DNA from: Oscillospiraceae bacterium
Lineage (GTDB): Bacteria; Bacillota; Clostridia; Oscillospirales; CAG-272
NCBI GenBank assembly: GCA_015065205.1
Contig: SVQS01000052.1
Location: forward strand, 1 to 10,720
DNA length: 10,720 bases
Reading direction: 5' to 3'
Shown here one piece after another: positions 1 to 6,980 of the stretch. Position 1 is the first letter of the stretch; the number at the start of each line of letters is the position of its first letter. The notes beneath the pieces were generated by a model. It was not told where the DNA came from. It made no database searches and saw nothing but the letters and a program-made list of their open reading frames with translations. A program made the translations under genes and the position numbers.

Positions 1-3000
1 AGATTATCACAATTTCGGAATGCTGCCTCTCCAATGCTGGTTAGACCTTTGCCTATCGTTATGCTCGCTAAAGACTTGCAACCATTAAATACAGTATTTC
101 CAATATGCGTCACACTATCGGGTATAATGATACTCTCCAAAGAAAGACAACCATTAAATGCAGCACCTAAAATATTTGTTACACCTTCCGGAATCTCCAA
201 ATCTGTCAAATTAGAGCAATAAGCAAATGCTCTCGCTCCAATGCTTGTAACACTACCATCTGTAGGTATTACACTGTTATTACATCCCAAAACTAATTTT
301 CTACTTGCCGTTTCGATAATGCAATTTCCATTAGAATGATATACAGGATTATTATCTGCCACTATTAAACTTGTCAAAGAGCCACATTTCAAGAATATTC
401 CACTTCCTATACTTTCTACACTCTTTCCAATCGTTACGTTTGACAAAGAGGTACAACCGGCAAATGCAGAATTGCCAATATAAACAACACTATCGCCGAT
501 TGCCGCAGTTGTCAAGGCGGTACAGTTTTCAAATGCGCTCTCGTCAATTCCAGTTACTGTGTGGGGTATTGCAATATTCGTCAATGACGTGCAATTTTCA
601 AATGCATGCTCTCCAATTCCAGTTACTCCGCTTGGTATTACAATATTCGTCAAAGAAGAACAGCCATAAAAAGTAAATTCCTCTATTCGGGTTATTTTAT
701 CAGGTAGCACTACGTTTGTCAAAACGGCACAACTGGCAAACACGCGATCGCCAATACTCGTAACACTCTGCGGAATAGTGATACTTGTTAAAGACGAACA
801 ACCTTGAAACATAGAATTACTAATGCTTGTGATTCCGTCAGGAAGCACAATATTGATTAAAGAAGAACAATCATAAAATGCATGAGAGTCAATACTAGTT
901 ACTCCATCGGGGAGAACGACATTTACCAAAGAAGAACAGTTAGAAAATGCGGAAAAGCCAATACTGGTTACTCCATCGGGAATTGCAATAGCGGTTAAGG
1001 ACGAGCATCCGGAAAATGCGGAATCTCCAATATTCGTTACACTACCATCGGCTGGTATTACACTGTTATTGCAGCCTGAAATCAGTGTTTTGCTTGCTGT
1101 TTCAATGATACAATTTCCATCAGAGTGATATACAGGATTGTCCGCCTCTACTATTATACTCATCAAGGATGTGCAATCTTCAAACACCCTTCTCTCAATG
1201 TTAGTTACATTGCCGGGTATATTCACACTCTCCAAAGAGGTACATCCTTCAAATGCACACTCTTCAATTTCAATTACACTTTCAGGTATTTTTACATTCG
1301 TCAATGCTACACAATTACAAAATGCATTATATCCAATATTTTCTACGCTATTACCAATTATCAAATCGGTTAAAGCACTGCATTCACTGAACGCACAGCC
1401 CCCTATATCTTTAACACCATTACCTATTGTTGCATTTGTTAAAGAGATGCATCCTGCAAACGAATAGTCACCGACTTTAGTAATACAATCGGGAATTATA
1501 ATACTTTCAAGTGAGATGCAGTCTCGAAATGCATCCTTTTCAATAACGGTAACACTGTTAGGAATTATTATACTCGTTAGAGCAACACAATCTTCGAACA
1601 TAGAGTCACCAATCTCGGTTACTCCATCAGGAATAACGACGTTCGTCAAAGAAGTACAACCGGAAAATATTGAGTAGCCAATACTCGTTACATTGTTTGG
1701 AATTTTGACATTTGTTAAAGAAATGCAATTATCAAATGCAAAATCGCCGATGTTAGTCAAACTCTCGGGAATTACTATATTTGCTAAAGAAGTGCAGTTA
1801 GAAAATGCAGAATATCCGATATCAGTTATTCCATCAGAAATCGTTATATTTGTCAAAGAAGAACAATTATAAAATGCATACTCACCAATGCTGGTTACAC
1901 TGCCATCAGTTGGTATTACACTATTGTTGCACCCCAAAATCAAAGTTTTGCTTTCTGTTTCAATTAAACAATTTCCGTTAGAATGATAAGTTGTATTATC
2001 TGCTTGTACTTGCACGCTGGTTAGAGATGAACAATTTCGAAATGCAGAATTATCAATATTTGTAACGCCACTTCCTATCTCCACACTTGTCAAAGCGGTG
2101 CAATCAGAAAAAACATTGCTACCAATACTAGTTACAGAGTTAGGAATCACCATATTAGTAAGTTTAGAGCAACAATAAAACGCAGAGGCGCCAATACTCG
2201 TTACATTGTTTGGAATTTTGACATTTGCTAAAGAAGTGCAGTTATAAAATGCAAGATCACCGATATTAGTCACACTCTCGGGAATCACTATATTTGCTAA
2301 AGAAGTGCAGTTAGAAAATGCAGAATCACCAATGTTGATTACACTTTCGGGAATGATTATGTTTGTTAAAGCTTTGCAAGATGTAAACGCAGCTCTATCA
2401 ATATCGGTAACATTATTTCCTAATGTGACACTCGTTAGAGAAGTACAATAGGAGAACATCGATCTACTAATATTTGTTACACCTTCAGGAATCTTGATGC
2501 TAGTTAAAGAGGTGCATTCGGAAAATGCATATTCGCCAATATCGGTTACACTATTTGGAATTACTACACCTGTTAAAGAATCGCATCCATAAAATGTATA
2601 TTCACCAATGTTAGTTACACTATTGGGAATATCTATCTCCACCAAAGAACTGCACCCATAAAACGCATACTCGCCAATTTCTGTAATGTCATCGCCAATT
2701 GTAACTTTCTTCAAAGAGGTGCAATATCCAAACACAGAATCGTTAATTTTGGTTATACCGTCCGGAGTAACCACTTCTGTTAGCAATTCTCCGTTCAAAT
2801 ACAAGTTGTGTGCAGATCCTAACCGAGGCATCTCTATTTTACACCAATTGGTAAGATTTTTGATATACACGCTTTCCAGCCTGGTCATAAAAAAAGCTCC
2901 GCTTTCTATGCGAGTTATATTCTCACCCATCATGATGCTCCTCAAACTTATACAAGCGCGGAACGCGGAAGCACCTATCGTCTCTACACTATCACCAATT

Positions 3001-3062
3001 GATACACTAGTTAAATTTGTGCATTCTTGAAAGGCACTGTCACCGATAGCAGTAACCTTATA
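1..3062 (-). repeat. Tandem 23-residue LRR array, 39 visible units
   Basis: The unit is 69 bp and encodes a consensus close to VTSIGxxAFxxCTSLTSIxIPxS. Thirty-nine copies can be counted from residue about 132 to the window edge. The phase is interrupted by one NWCK...AHNLYLNG module (about 2775-2875) and three 33-residue inserts. The copies diverge at the DNA level, so this is an old array rather than a recent expansion. Confidence 0.92.
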
Positions 3063-3455
3063 GCCATCAATATAACTACCAATGTGAATGACACTATCGG
3101 TACAAGTTCCGATACCGGTGATGGTACAGGTTTTACCGTCCTCATTTACCTCGTAAGCAAGGCCGGGGGTTCCAAGTGCAGGGATTTTTTCTTGCAATAC
3201 GAGGACTTCACCGCAAACAGAACAATGCTTTCCCTCTGTGAGTCCATCCTCGGAGATGGTAGGCGCAACTGCCGGATCGATCACTTCGGTGTGAACGTGC
3301 TGTGGGTCGGTTGTTGTAAAATCGTTTGAATGATCATCATTTTTAGGAATGCACAAAACGAGTACAAGCACAAGCGAACACACAAGTACACCGGCTATTG
3401 GGAGGATAATGTGAAGTTTTTTCTTCATCAGCTTGATTATCTCCATTGCTTTCAT
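1..3455 (-). CDS. BspA-type leucine-rich repeat surface protein, C-terminus beyond window
   Basis: An uninterrupted frame of 1151 codons runs from ATG 3455 off the left edge; I checked the frame line by line from 2400 to 1 and found no stop. Residues about 11-36 form a hydrophobic segment after KKK. The LVLC around residue 35 is a poor lipobox, so a membrane anchor or uncleaved signal is more likely than a lipoprotein. Residues about 55-95 form a small Cys-containing module (HCSVCGEVL) frequent in clostridial surface proteins. From about residue 132 come 39 visible LRR_5/BspA repeats of the type TSIGxxAFxxCxSLTxIxIP. AGAGGG at 3463-3468, 7 nt upstream, supports the start. Codons are clearly more A/T-rich than in neighbouring genes. 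BspA-like proteins typically act in adhesion or host and matrix binding; no ligand can be assigned. The C-terminal anchor, if any, is not visible. Confidence 0.93.
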   Translation of the reverse strand, partial: MKAMEIIKLMKKKLHIILPIAGVLVCSLVLVLVLCIPKNDDHSNDFTTTDPQHVHTEVIDPAVAPTISEDGLTEGKHCSVCGEVLVLQEKIPALGTPGLAYEVNEDGKTCTITGIGTCTDSVIHIGSYIDGYKVTAIGDSAFQECTNLTSVSIGDSVETIGASAFRACISLRSIMMGENITRIESGAFFMTRLESVYIKNLTNWCKIEMPRLGSAHNLYLNGELLTEVVTPDGITKINDSVFGYCTSLKKVTIGDDITEIGEYAFYGCSSLVEIDIPNSVTNIGEYTFYGCDSLTGVVIPNSVTDIGEYAFSECTSLTSIKIPEGVTNISRSMFSYCTSLTSVTLGNNVTDIDRAAFTSCKALTNIIIPESVINIGDSAFSNCTSLANIVIPESVTNIGDLAFYNCTSLANVKIPNNVTSIGASAFYCCSKLTNMVIPNSVTSIGSNVFSDCTALTSVEIGSGVTNIDNSAFRNCSSLTSVQVQADNTTYHSNGNCLIETESKTLILGCNNSVIPTDGSVTSIGEYAFYNCSSLTNITISDGITDIGYSAFSNCTSLANIVIPESLTNIGDFAFDNCISLTNVKIPNNVTSIGYSIFSGCTSLTNVVIPDGVTEIGDSMFEDCVALTSIIIPNSVTVIEKDAFRDCISLESIIIPDCITKVGDYSFAGCISLTNATIGNGVKDIGGCAFSECSALTDLIIGNSVENIGYNAFCNCVALTNVKIPESVIEIEECAFEGCTSLESVNIPGNVTNIERRVFEDCTSLMSIIVEADNPVYHSDGNCIIETASKTLISGCNNSVIPADGSVTNIGDSAFSGCSSLTAIAIPDGVTSIGFSAFSNCSSLVNVVLPDGVTSIDSHAFYDCSSLINIVLPDGITSISNSMFQGCSSLTSITIPQSVTSIGDRVFASCAVLTNVVLPDKITRIEEFTFYGCSSLTNIVIPSGVTGIGEHAFENCTSLTNIAIPHTVTGIDESAFENCTALTTAAIGDSVVYIGNSAFAGCTSLSNVTIGKSVESIGSGIFLKCGSLTSLIVADNNPVYHSNGNCIIETASRKLVLGCNNSVIPTDGSVTSIGARAFAYCSNLTDLEIPEGVTNILGAAFNGCLSLESIIIPDSVTHIGNTVFNGCKSLASITIGKGLTSIGEAAFRNCDN
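262..2010 (-). repeat. Three 33-residue inserts spacing the LRR array (262-361, 1050-1150, 1909-2010)
   Basis: Each insert encodes NPVYHSNGNCIIET..., then a GCNNSVIPxDGSVTSIG stretch, and re-enters the repeat phase. Anchoring on the same bases (265, 1054 and 1912), the separations are 789 and 858 bp, or 263 and 286 residues. These fit one 33-residue insert plus 10 and 11 LRRs respectively. Similar inserts are common in Firmicutes BspA-like proteins. Confidence 0.85.
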
Positions 3456-3508
3456 AATTCTGCCCTCTTTCAAAACATATTCGAGACTCTTGCCTCACAG
3501 ATACGAGT

Positions 3509-3537
3509 ATTATAGCACACTTTTTTCCTTTTGTAAA
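3509..3537 (-). promoter_or_regulatory. Sigma-A promoter of the LRR gene
   Basis: On the minus strand TTTACA (3537-3532), a 17-nt spacer and TATAAT (3514-3509) are followed about 54 nt later by the ATG at 3455. A TG one base upstream of the -10 box gives an extended -10. It lies downstream of the murA terminator, so the gene is an independent unit. Confidence 0.75.
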
Positions 3538-3543
3538 GGAAAA
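3523..3543. promoter_or_regulatory. Perfect inverted repeat overlapping the LRR-gene -35 box
   Basis: TTTTCCTTT, TGT, AAAGGAAAA: 9-bp arms around a 3-nt centre, covering the -35 hexamer and part of the spacer. It could be an operator for a dimeric regulator. The A/T-rich arms mean chance is not excluded. There is no T-tract and no gene reads into it from the left, so a terminator role is unlikely. Confidence 0.4.
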
Positions 3544-3571
3544 TGGCAGAATTTGTTGTCAATTAGGCGCA

Positions 3572-3612
3572 AAAGCTCCCCGAACAAGGTGGTTCCTCGT
3601 TTGGGGAGCTTT
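3572..3612 (-). terminator. Intrinsic terminator after murA
   Basis: Perfect 10-bp arms AAAGCTCCCC (3572-3581) and GGGGAGCTTT (3603-3612) extend by AAC/GTT after one imperfect pair, with a further AGG/CCT pairing inside the loop. Read on the minus strand the stem ends in CTTTTG, a short U-tract. It begins 28 nt past the murA stop and ends before the LRR-gene promoter. The plus-strand side also has a T-rich tail, but no plus-strand gene needs it. Confidence 0.8.
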
Positions 3613-3639
3613 GTTTTCATTCTGCTTTAGTCTTTTTCT

Positions 3640-4944
3640 TTAGTTCGCCTTGGCGGCGGTGGTGTCGGCTGTGGGATCCTCGAGAGGTACCTCTTCGATG
3701 TCGGCGCCGATGCCGCGGAGCTTTTCTACGAGATTCTCGTATCCGCGCTTGATGTAGTGCACGCCTCGAACTTCGGTTACGCCTTGTGCTACCAATCCTG
3801 CAATCACCAATGCCGCGCCGGCGCGCAAGTCGGTCGCCTTTACGACCGCTCCCGTGAGCTGCTCTACGCCGATAATGGTGGCATTTTGCGTGTCGACCAT
3901 GATCTTTGCTCCCATTTTGGTCAATTCTTCGGTATAACGGAAGCGATTTTGCCACACTCCCTCATGGATGTTGCCGATTCCGTTAGCAATACAAAGGAGA
4001 ACGGCAAACTGCGGGTGCATATCCGTTGGGAAACCGGGATAGTAAACGGTTTGGATGTTGATATTTTGTAATTTTCCGTCGCTGATAACGACAACTGCGT
4101 CATCCTCTTCCTCTACTCTGACGCCCATTTCGCAGAGCTTGCTTGTGATGGACTCGACGTGCTTGGGGATAACCGATGTGATGCGCACGCATCCGCCAGT
4201 GGCGGCAACGGCTACCATATAGGTTCCCGCTTCAATCATATCGGGAATGATGGTATAGTTGCAGCCGTGGAGCTCCTCTACTCCGTGTACCTTGATAACA
4301 GACGTACCTGCACCCACGATGTTCGCTCCGCAGGCGTTGAGGAAGTTTGCCAAGTCAACAATATGCGGCTCACGCGCGGCATTCTCAATAACGGTTGTTC
4401 CCTTTGCGAAAACAGATGCCAAAATAACGTTAACGGTAGCACCAACCGATGCAACGTCAAAGTAAACACTGTTACCAACAAGGCCTTCGTCGGCCTCGGC
4501 ATAGATGTAGCCTCCCTCGGTATCGGTTTTGGCGCCAAGCGCACGGAAGCCCTTCATGTGTTGGTCGAGGGGGCGGCTTCCGCCAAAATCACAGCCACCG
4601 GGCCACGCGATACGCGTTTTGCCAAAGCGACCAAGCTCGGCGCCCAACAAATAAGAGGAGCCGCGCATTTTGCGAACAAGATCGTCCGGAGAAGTTCCCT
4701 GACGAATGCCCGAAGTATTGATAAGGACGGATGTGGGTGACAAGTATTTGACCTGTGCCCCCATATGTTGAATCAGCGTGAGCGAATTGGTGATATCGCT
4801 AACAGCCGGAATATTTTCGAGTGTGCAAACGTCGCCCGTGAGAATGGTGGCGAACAAAATCGGCAAAGCCGCATTTTTCATACCGCTAACGGCAATTTCA
4901 CCATAAAGAGGTCTTTTTCCGGTAATGACAAATTTTGTTGACAT
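3640..4944 (-). CDS. murA: UDP-N-acetylglucosamine 1-carboxyvinyltransferase
   Basis: MurA transfers the enolpyruvyl group of phosphoenolpyruvate to UDP-GlcNAc, the first committed step of peptidoglycan synthesis, in the cytoplasm. The 434-residue protein is close to the family's usual length of about 420-435. Visible hallmarks are the N-terminal GMKNAALPIL with Lys23, the flexible active-site loop PGGCDFGGSRPLDQH with Cys118 (the residue targeted by fosfomycin; the resistant Asp variant is not present), the FPTDMHPQF segment with catalytic Asp308, and DLRAGAALV with Arg375. The C-terminal tail after about residue 420 (EDPTADTTAAKAN) is unconserved. Many Firmicutes carry two MurA paralogues, and I cannot tell which this is. 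It is transcribed divergently from galK, alone, with its own promoter and terminator. Its Shine-Dalgarno is unusually far (29 nt) from the ATG, but no in-frame alternative start lies between. Confidence 0.97.
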   Translation of the reverse strand: MSTKFVITGKRPLYGEIAVSGMKNAALPILFATILTGDVCTLENIPAVSDITNSLTLIQHMGAQVKYLSPTSVLINTSGIRQGTSPDDLVRKMRGSSYLLGAELGRFGKTRIAWPGGCDFGGSRPLDQHMKGFRALGAKTDTEGGYIYAEADEGLVGNSVYFDVASVGATVNVILASVFAKGTTVIENAAREPHIVDLANFLNACGANIVGAGTSVIKVHGVEELHGCNYTIIPDMIEAGTYMVAVAATGGCVRITSVIPKHVESITSKLCEMGVRVEEEDDAVVVISDGKLQNINIQTVYYPGFPTDMHPQFAVLLCIANGIGNIHEGVWQNRFRYTEELTKMGAKIMVDTQNATIIGVEQLTGAVVKATDLRAGAALVIAGLVAQGVTEVRGVHYIKRGYENLVEKLRGIGADIEEVPLEDPTADTTAAKAN

Positions 4945-4957
4945 TTTGATTGCACGA

Positions 4958-4978
4958 AAGGCTTTAAGCCTTGCTCCT
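4958..4978 (-). promoter_or_regulatory. murA Shine-Dalgarno separated from ATG by a hairpin
   Basis: On the minus strand AGGAG (4978-4974) is followed by the inverted repeat AAGGCTTAAAGCCTT (4972-4958) and then 13 nt to ATG 4944. The linear distance is 29 nt, far beyond the usual 5-10. Folding the 15-nt hairpin would shorten the path to about 14 nt. No closer purine-rich site is visible. Confidence 0.5.
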
Positions 4979-4998
4979 TTCTAATTTTTTGCACGCCT

Positions 4999-5022
4999 AA
5001 AAAACCTCTTTTTTGAGGTTTT
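4999..5022 (-). terminator. Terminator-like hairpin in the murA leader (possible attenuator)
   Basis: Arms AAAACCTC (5001-5008) and GAGGTTTT (5015-5022) flank a 6-nt loop. On the minus strand the 3' arm runs into TTTTTT, giving an intrinsic-terminator layout about 25-50 nt after the predicted murA transcription start and before the Shine-Dalgarno. No minus-strand gene lies upstream that would need termination. Part of the U-tract sits in the stem, so efficiency may be low. Confidence 0.5.
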
Positions 5023-5025
5023 CTT

Positions 5026-5037
5026 CGCGCGCGCGCG
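5026..5037. repeat. (CG)6 alternating tract
   Basis: Twelve bases of strictly alternating C and G sit in otherwise very A/T-rich DNA, just downstream of the predicted murA transcription start. Such tracts can adopt Z-form under negative supercoiling, and the sequence is self-complementary in RNA. Its role is unknown. Confidence 0.6.
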
Positions 5038-5054
5038 ATATAAATACTATAATT

Positions 5055-5083
5055 ATTATAATATATTATAATCTATTTGTCAA
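5055..5083 (-). promoter_or_regulatory. Consensus sigma-A promoter of murA
   Basis: On the minus strand TTGACA (5083-5078), exactly 17 nt, TATAAT (5060-5055): both hexamers match consensus perfectly. The expected start is near 5047, giving a leader of about 100 nt. Two further TATAAT-like strings overlap in the A/T-rich spacer, so the exact start could vary. Confidence 0.85.
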
Positions 5084-5222
5084 TAGGTTTTTGAAAATTT
5101 CTTTTTATTTTTTTAAAAAATTCTATCTTTTTTCAGGATATGCAGAAAAATGAAAAATGGCACAACAAAAAAGTGATATTTTTAAGCAAAAAACAGATTT
5201 CTTCTTCAATGGTTCGGGGGGA

Positions 5223-5251
5223 TTGACAAGTTGTCAGTTCTATGGTATAAT
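5223..5251 (+). promoter_or_regulatory. Consensus sigma-A promoter of the galK operon
   Basis: TTGACA (5223-5228), exactly 17 nt, TATAAT (5246-5251): again a perfect match. The start is expected near 5258, with a leader of about 65 nt before ATG 5323. It probably drives galK through the serine dehydratase gene. Confidence 0.87.
5224..5236. promoter_or_regulatory. Palindrome over the galK -35 box, candidate operator
   Basis: TGACAA, G, TTGTCA: 6-bp arms around one base, overlapping the -35 hexamer and the first bases of the spacer. A dimeric repressor bound here would block polymerase. No regulator gene is visible nearby and I do not recognise the site as that of a named family. Confidence 0.4.
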
Positions 5252-5274
5252 GATAAATTGAGATAATATGTATA

Positions 5275-5294
5275 CGCGCACAAGAGTGTGCGCG
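5275..5294 (+). promoter_or_regulatory. GC-rich hairpin in the galK 5' leader
   Basis: CGCGCACA (5275-5282), loop AGAG, TGTGCGCG (5287-5294): a perfect 8-bp stem about 17 nt after the expected transcription start. There is no U-tract, so it is not a terminator. It ends 12 nt before the Shine-Dalgarno (AAAGGA, 5307-5312), leaving that site free. A role in stabilising the mRNA 5' end is plausible. Confidence 0.6.
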
Positions 5295-5322
5295 ACCTCA
5301 ACCAAGAAAGGAAAATACTGTT

Positions 5323-6603
5323 ATGAAAATCAATGCCCTCAAGTCTGCTCTTATGAGTGGTGAATACGACGGCCGTTTGGGTTACATTTACGGCGAGGCT
5401 GCCGTGACAAAGCAAAGAGAACGTTATGCCGCCGCCATCGATGCTTTTGTTGCACTCTACGGTGCTGACCGCGAGGCCGCGCTCTATTCGGTTGCGGGCA
5501 GAAGTGAGCTTTCGGGTAACCACACCGACCACAACCACGGTCGCGTGATTGCTGCATCGATCGACCTTGACATCATTGCTGTCGCTTCCCCCAACGGTGA
5601 GGATATCATTCGTGTTAAGAGCGAGGGCTTTCACGAGGACGTTATTGATATCAATGTTTTCACATCTCCTCGAGAGAACCCCGAGGGTAACTCCGACGAG
5701 CTGATTGCGGGAATGGTTGCAGGCTTCCGCCAAAGCGGTTATGCAGTTGGTGGCTTTGATGCTTACACTACATCGAATGTTCTCAAGGGCTCGGGAATTT
5801 CTTCCTCGGCGGCGTTTGAGGATATGGTTGGTAATATTCTCAATCACATCTACAATAACGGAGAAATCGATAACGTTGAGATCGCAAAAATCGCGCAATA
5901 TGCTGAAAACGTATTTTTTGGCAAGCCCTGTGGCTTGATGGATCAGGTTGCTTGCGCTGTTGGCGGTATTGTTGCCATTGACTTTGCAGATCCATCCTCC
6001 CCCATCATCAAAAAGCTCGATGTAGATATTTCGGGCGCGGGTTACAATCTTTGCATCACCAACACGGGGGGCAACCACGCTGACTTGACCGACGATTATG
6101 CTTCTGTTCCCAAAGAAATGAAGGAAATTGCCGCTTACTTTGGCAAATCCGTTCTGCGTGACCTCGAAGAAGAGAATTTTATTGCAAGTATTCCGCTCTT
6201 GCGCGACAAATACAGCGACCGTGCCATTTTGCGTGCCCTGCACTTCTTCTCGGAAAACCGTCGCGTAGCAGAACAGACCGAGGCTCTCGCCAACAGTGAT
6301 CTTGATGCTTTCTTTGCAAACGTGATCGCATCGGGACGCTCATCCTATTGCTATCTGCAAAATGTATATACCACCAAAAACGTTGAGGAACAGGGACTCT
6401 CGCTTGCTCTCTGTCTCTCCGAGCGCCTACTTGCAGGCAAAAAATCTGCTTGGCGTGTGCACGGCGGCGGCTTTGCGGGAACGATTCAAGCCTTTGTTCC
6501 CTCCTCTTCCGTAGCATCTTATCGCGAAGCAATGGACGCCGCATTTGGTGTGGGCGCTTGCATGGTTTTGCGTATTCGTCCTGTGGGCGCTATCAAACTC
6601 TGA
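5323..6603 (+). CDS. galK: Galactokinase-family GHMP sugar kinase
   Basis: A 426-residue GHMP kinase that most likely phosphorylates galactose at C1 in the Leloir pathway. The three family motifs are present: the galactokinase-type motif 1 GRSELSGNHTDHNHG (residues 59-73, Arg60 as catalytic arginine), the ATP loop LKGSGISSSAA (154-164), and motif 3 VHGGGFAGTIQAF (379-391). GLMDQVACAVGG supplies the catalytic base Asp207. An N-terminal extension of about 45 residues precedes motif 1. In classical galactokinases the motif reads GRVNLIGEHTDY and its Glu contacts the sugar; here Asn66 occupies that position, so substrate preference may differ. AAAGGA lies 10 nt before the ATG. It is the first gene of the operon, and the next start is 17 nt after its stop. 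No galT or galE is visible. Another GHMP sugar kinase specificity is the main alternative. Confidence 0.85.
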   Translation: MKINALKSALMSGEYDGRLGYIYGEAAVTKQRERYAAAIDAFVALYGADREAALYSVAGRSELSGNHTDHNHGRVIAASIDLDIIAVASPNGEDIIRVKSEGFHEDVIDINVFTSPRENPEGNSDELIAGMVAGFRQSGYAVGGFDAYTTSNVLKGSGISSSAAFEDMVGNILNHIYNNGEIDNVEIAKIAQYAENVFFGKPCGLMDQVACAVGGIVAIDFADPSSPIIKKLDVDISGAGYNLCITNTGGNHADLTDDYASVPKEMKEIAAYFGKSVLRDLEEENFIASIPLLRDKYSDRAILRALHFFSENRRVAEQTEALANSDLDAFFANVIASGRSSYCYLQNVYTTKNVEEQGLSLALCLSERLLAGKKSAWRVHGGGFAGTIQAFVPSSSVASYREAMDAAFGVGACMVLRIRPVGAIKL

Positions 6604-6620
6604 TACAAGAAGGAACTTAT

Positions 6621-6980
6621 ATGAAACCCGAAAATCAATGGCTTTTGTTACTGCTGATCGGTAACTCGATCCTCTTTTCTGTCGCCTATTTTGCTTTGGC
6701 GCCTTACTTTCCCGTTTATATTGTTTATCTTGCACTCGGTGTAGTGATGACGCTGATATATGTCATCTATAACCGAGGCTTTATTGGCAAAAACCTGAAG
6801 CTCGAGCAACTCCCCGACACAATGTCGCAGGAAGAAAAGCAAAAATTCATTGACGACTGTACCGCTCGTGCGCACCGCTCGCGTTGGATGATTACCGTTA
6901 TCTTCCCTATCGTGCTTGCATTTGCACTTGATATGATGTATCTCTTCTTGCTTCCGATGGTGGAGGGAATGTTCCAATGA
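6621..6980 (+). CDS. Small three-span membrane protein, function unknown
   Basis: A 119-residue protein with three predicted membrane segments (about 7-28, 31-50 and 89-114). Between spans 2 and 3 lies a charged cytoplasmic-type loop with LPDTMSQEEKQKFIDDC and AHRSRW. The start at ATG 6621 is chosen because AGAAGGA lies 7 nt upstream; an earlier in-frame ATG (6450) lies deep inside galK and has no such support. The stop overlaps the walJ start in ATGA, so the two are probably translationally coupled. I recall similar proteins beside MBL hydrolase genes in Clostridia, but no function is known to me. It may support envelope processes together with walJ; that is inference from context. Confidence 0.82.
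   Translation: MKPENQWLLLLLIGNSILFSVAYFALAPYFPVYIVYLALGVVMTLIYVIYNRGFIGKNLKLEQLPDTMSQEEKQKFIDDCTARAHRSRWMITVIFPIVLAFALDMMYLFLLPMVEGMFQ

Noticed and set aside
1..3062. The regular 69-bp repeats considered as a CRISPR array or DNA satellite
   Set aside because: Repeats are coding, divergent at the DNA level, and lack constant repeats with unique spacers.
34..3630. Several plus-strand open frames of 60-114 codons across the left third
   Set aside because: They mirror the LRR gene on the minus strand; their apparent repeats are the complement of the LRR units.
4159..4740. 193-codon plus-strand frame within murA
   Set aside because: It is the complement of conserved murA coding sequence, with no Shine-Dalgarno or known domain.
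5140..5226. 28-codon frame upstream of galK
   Set aside because: The only purine-rich site (AGGA) is too close to the ATG, and the frame lies upstream of the predicted galK transcription start.
5206..6243. Open frame of 345 codons on the minus strand opposite galK
   Set aside because: galK on the plus strand has clear GHMP motifs; the opposite frame has no recognisable domain and is open because of codon bias.
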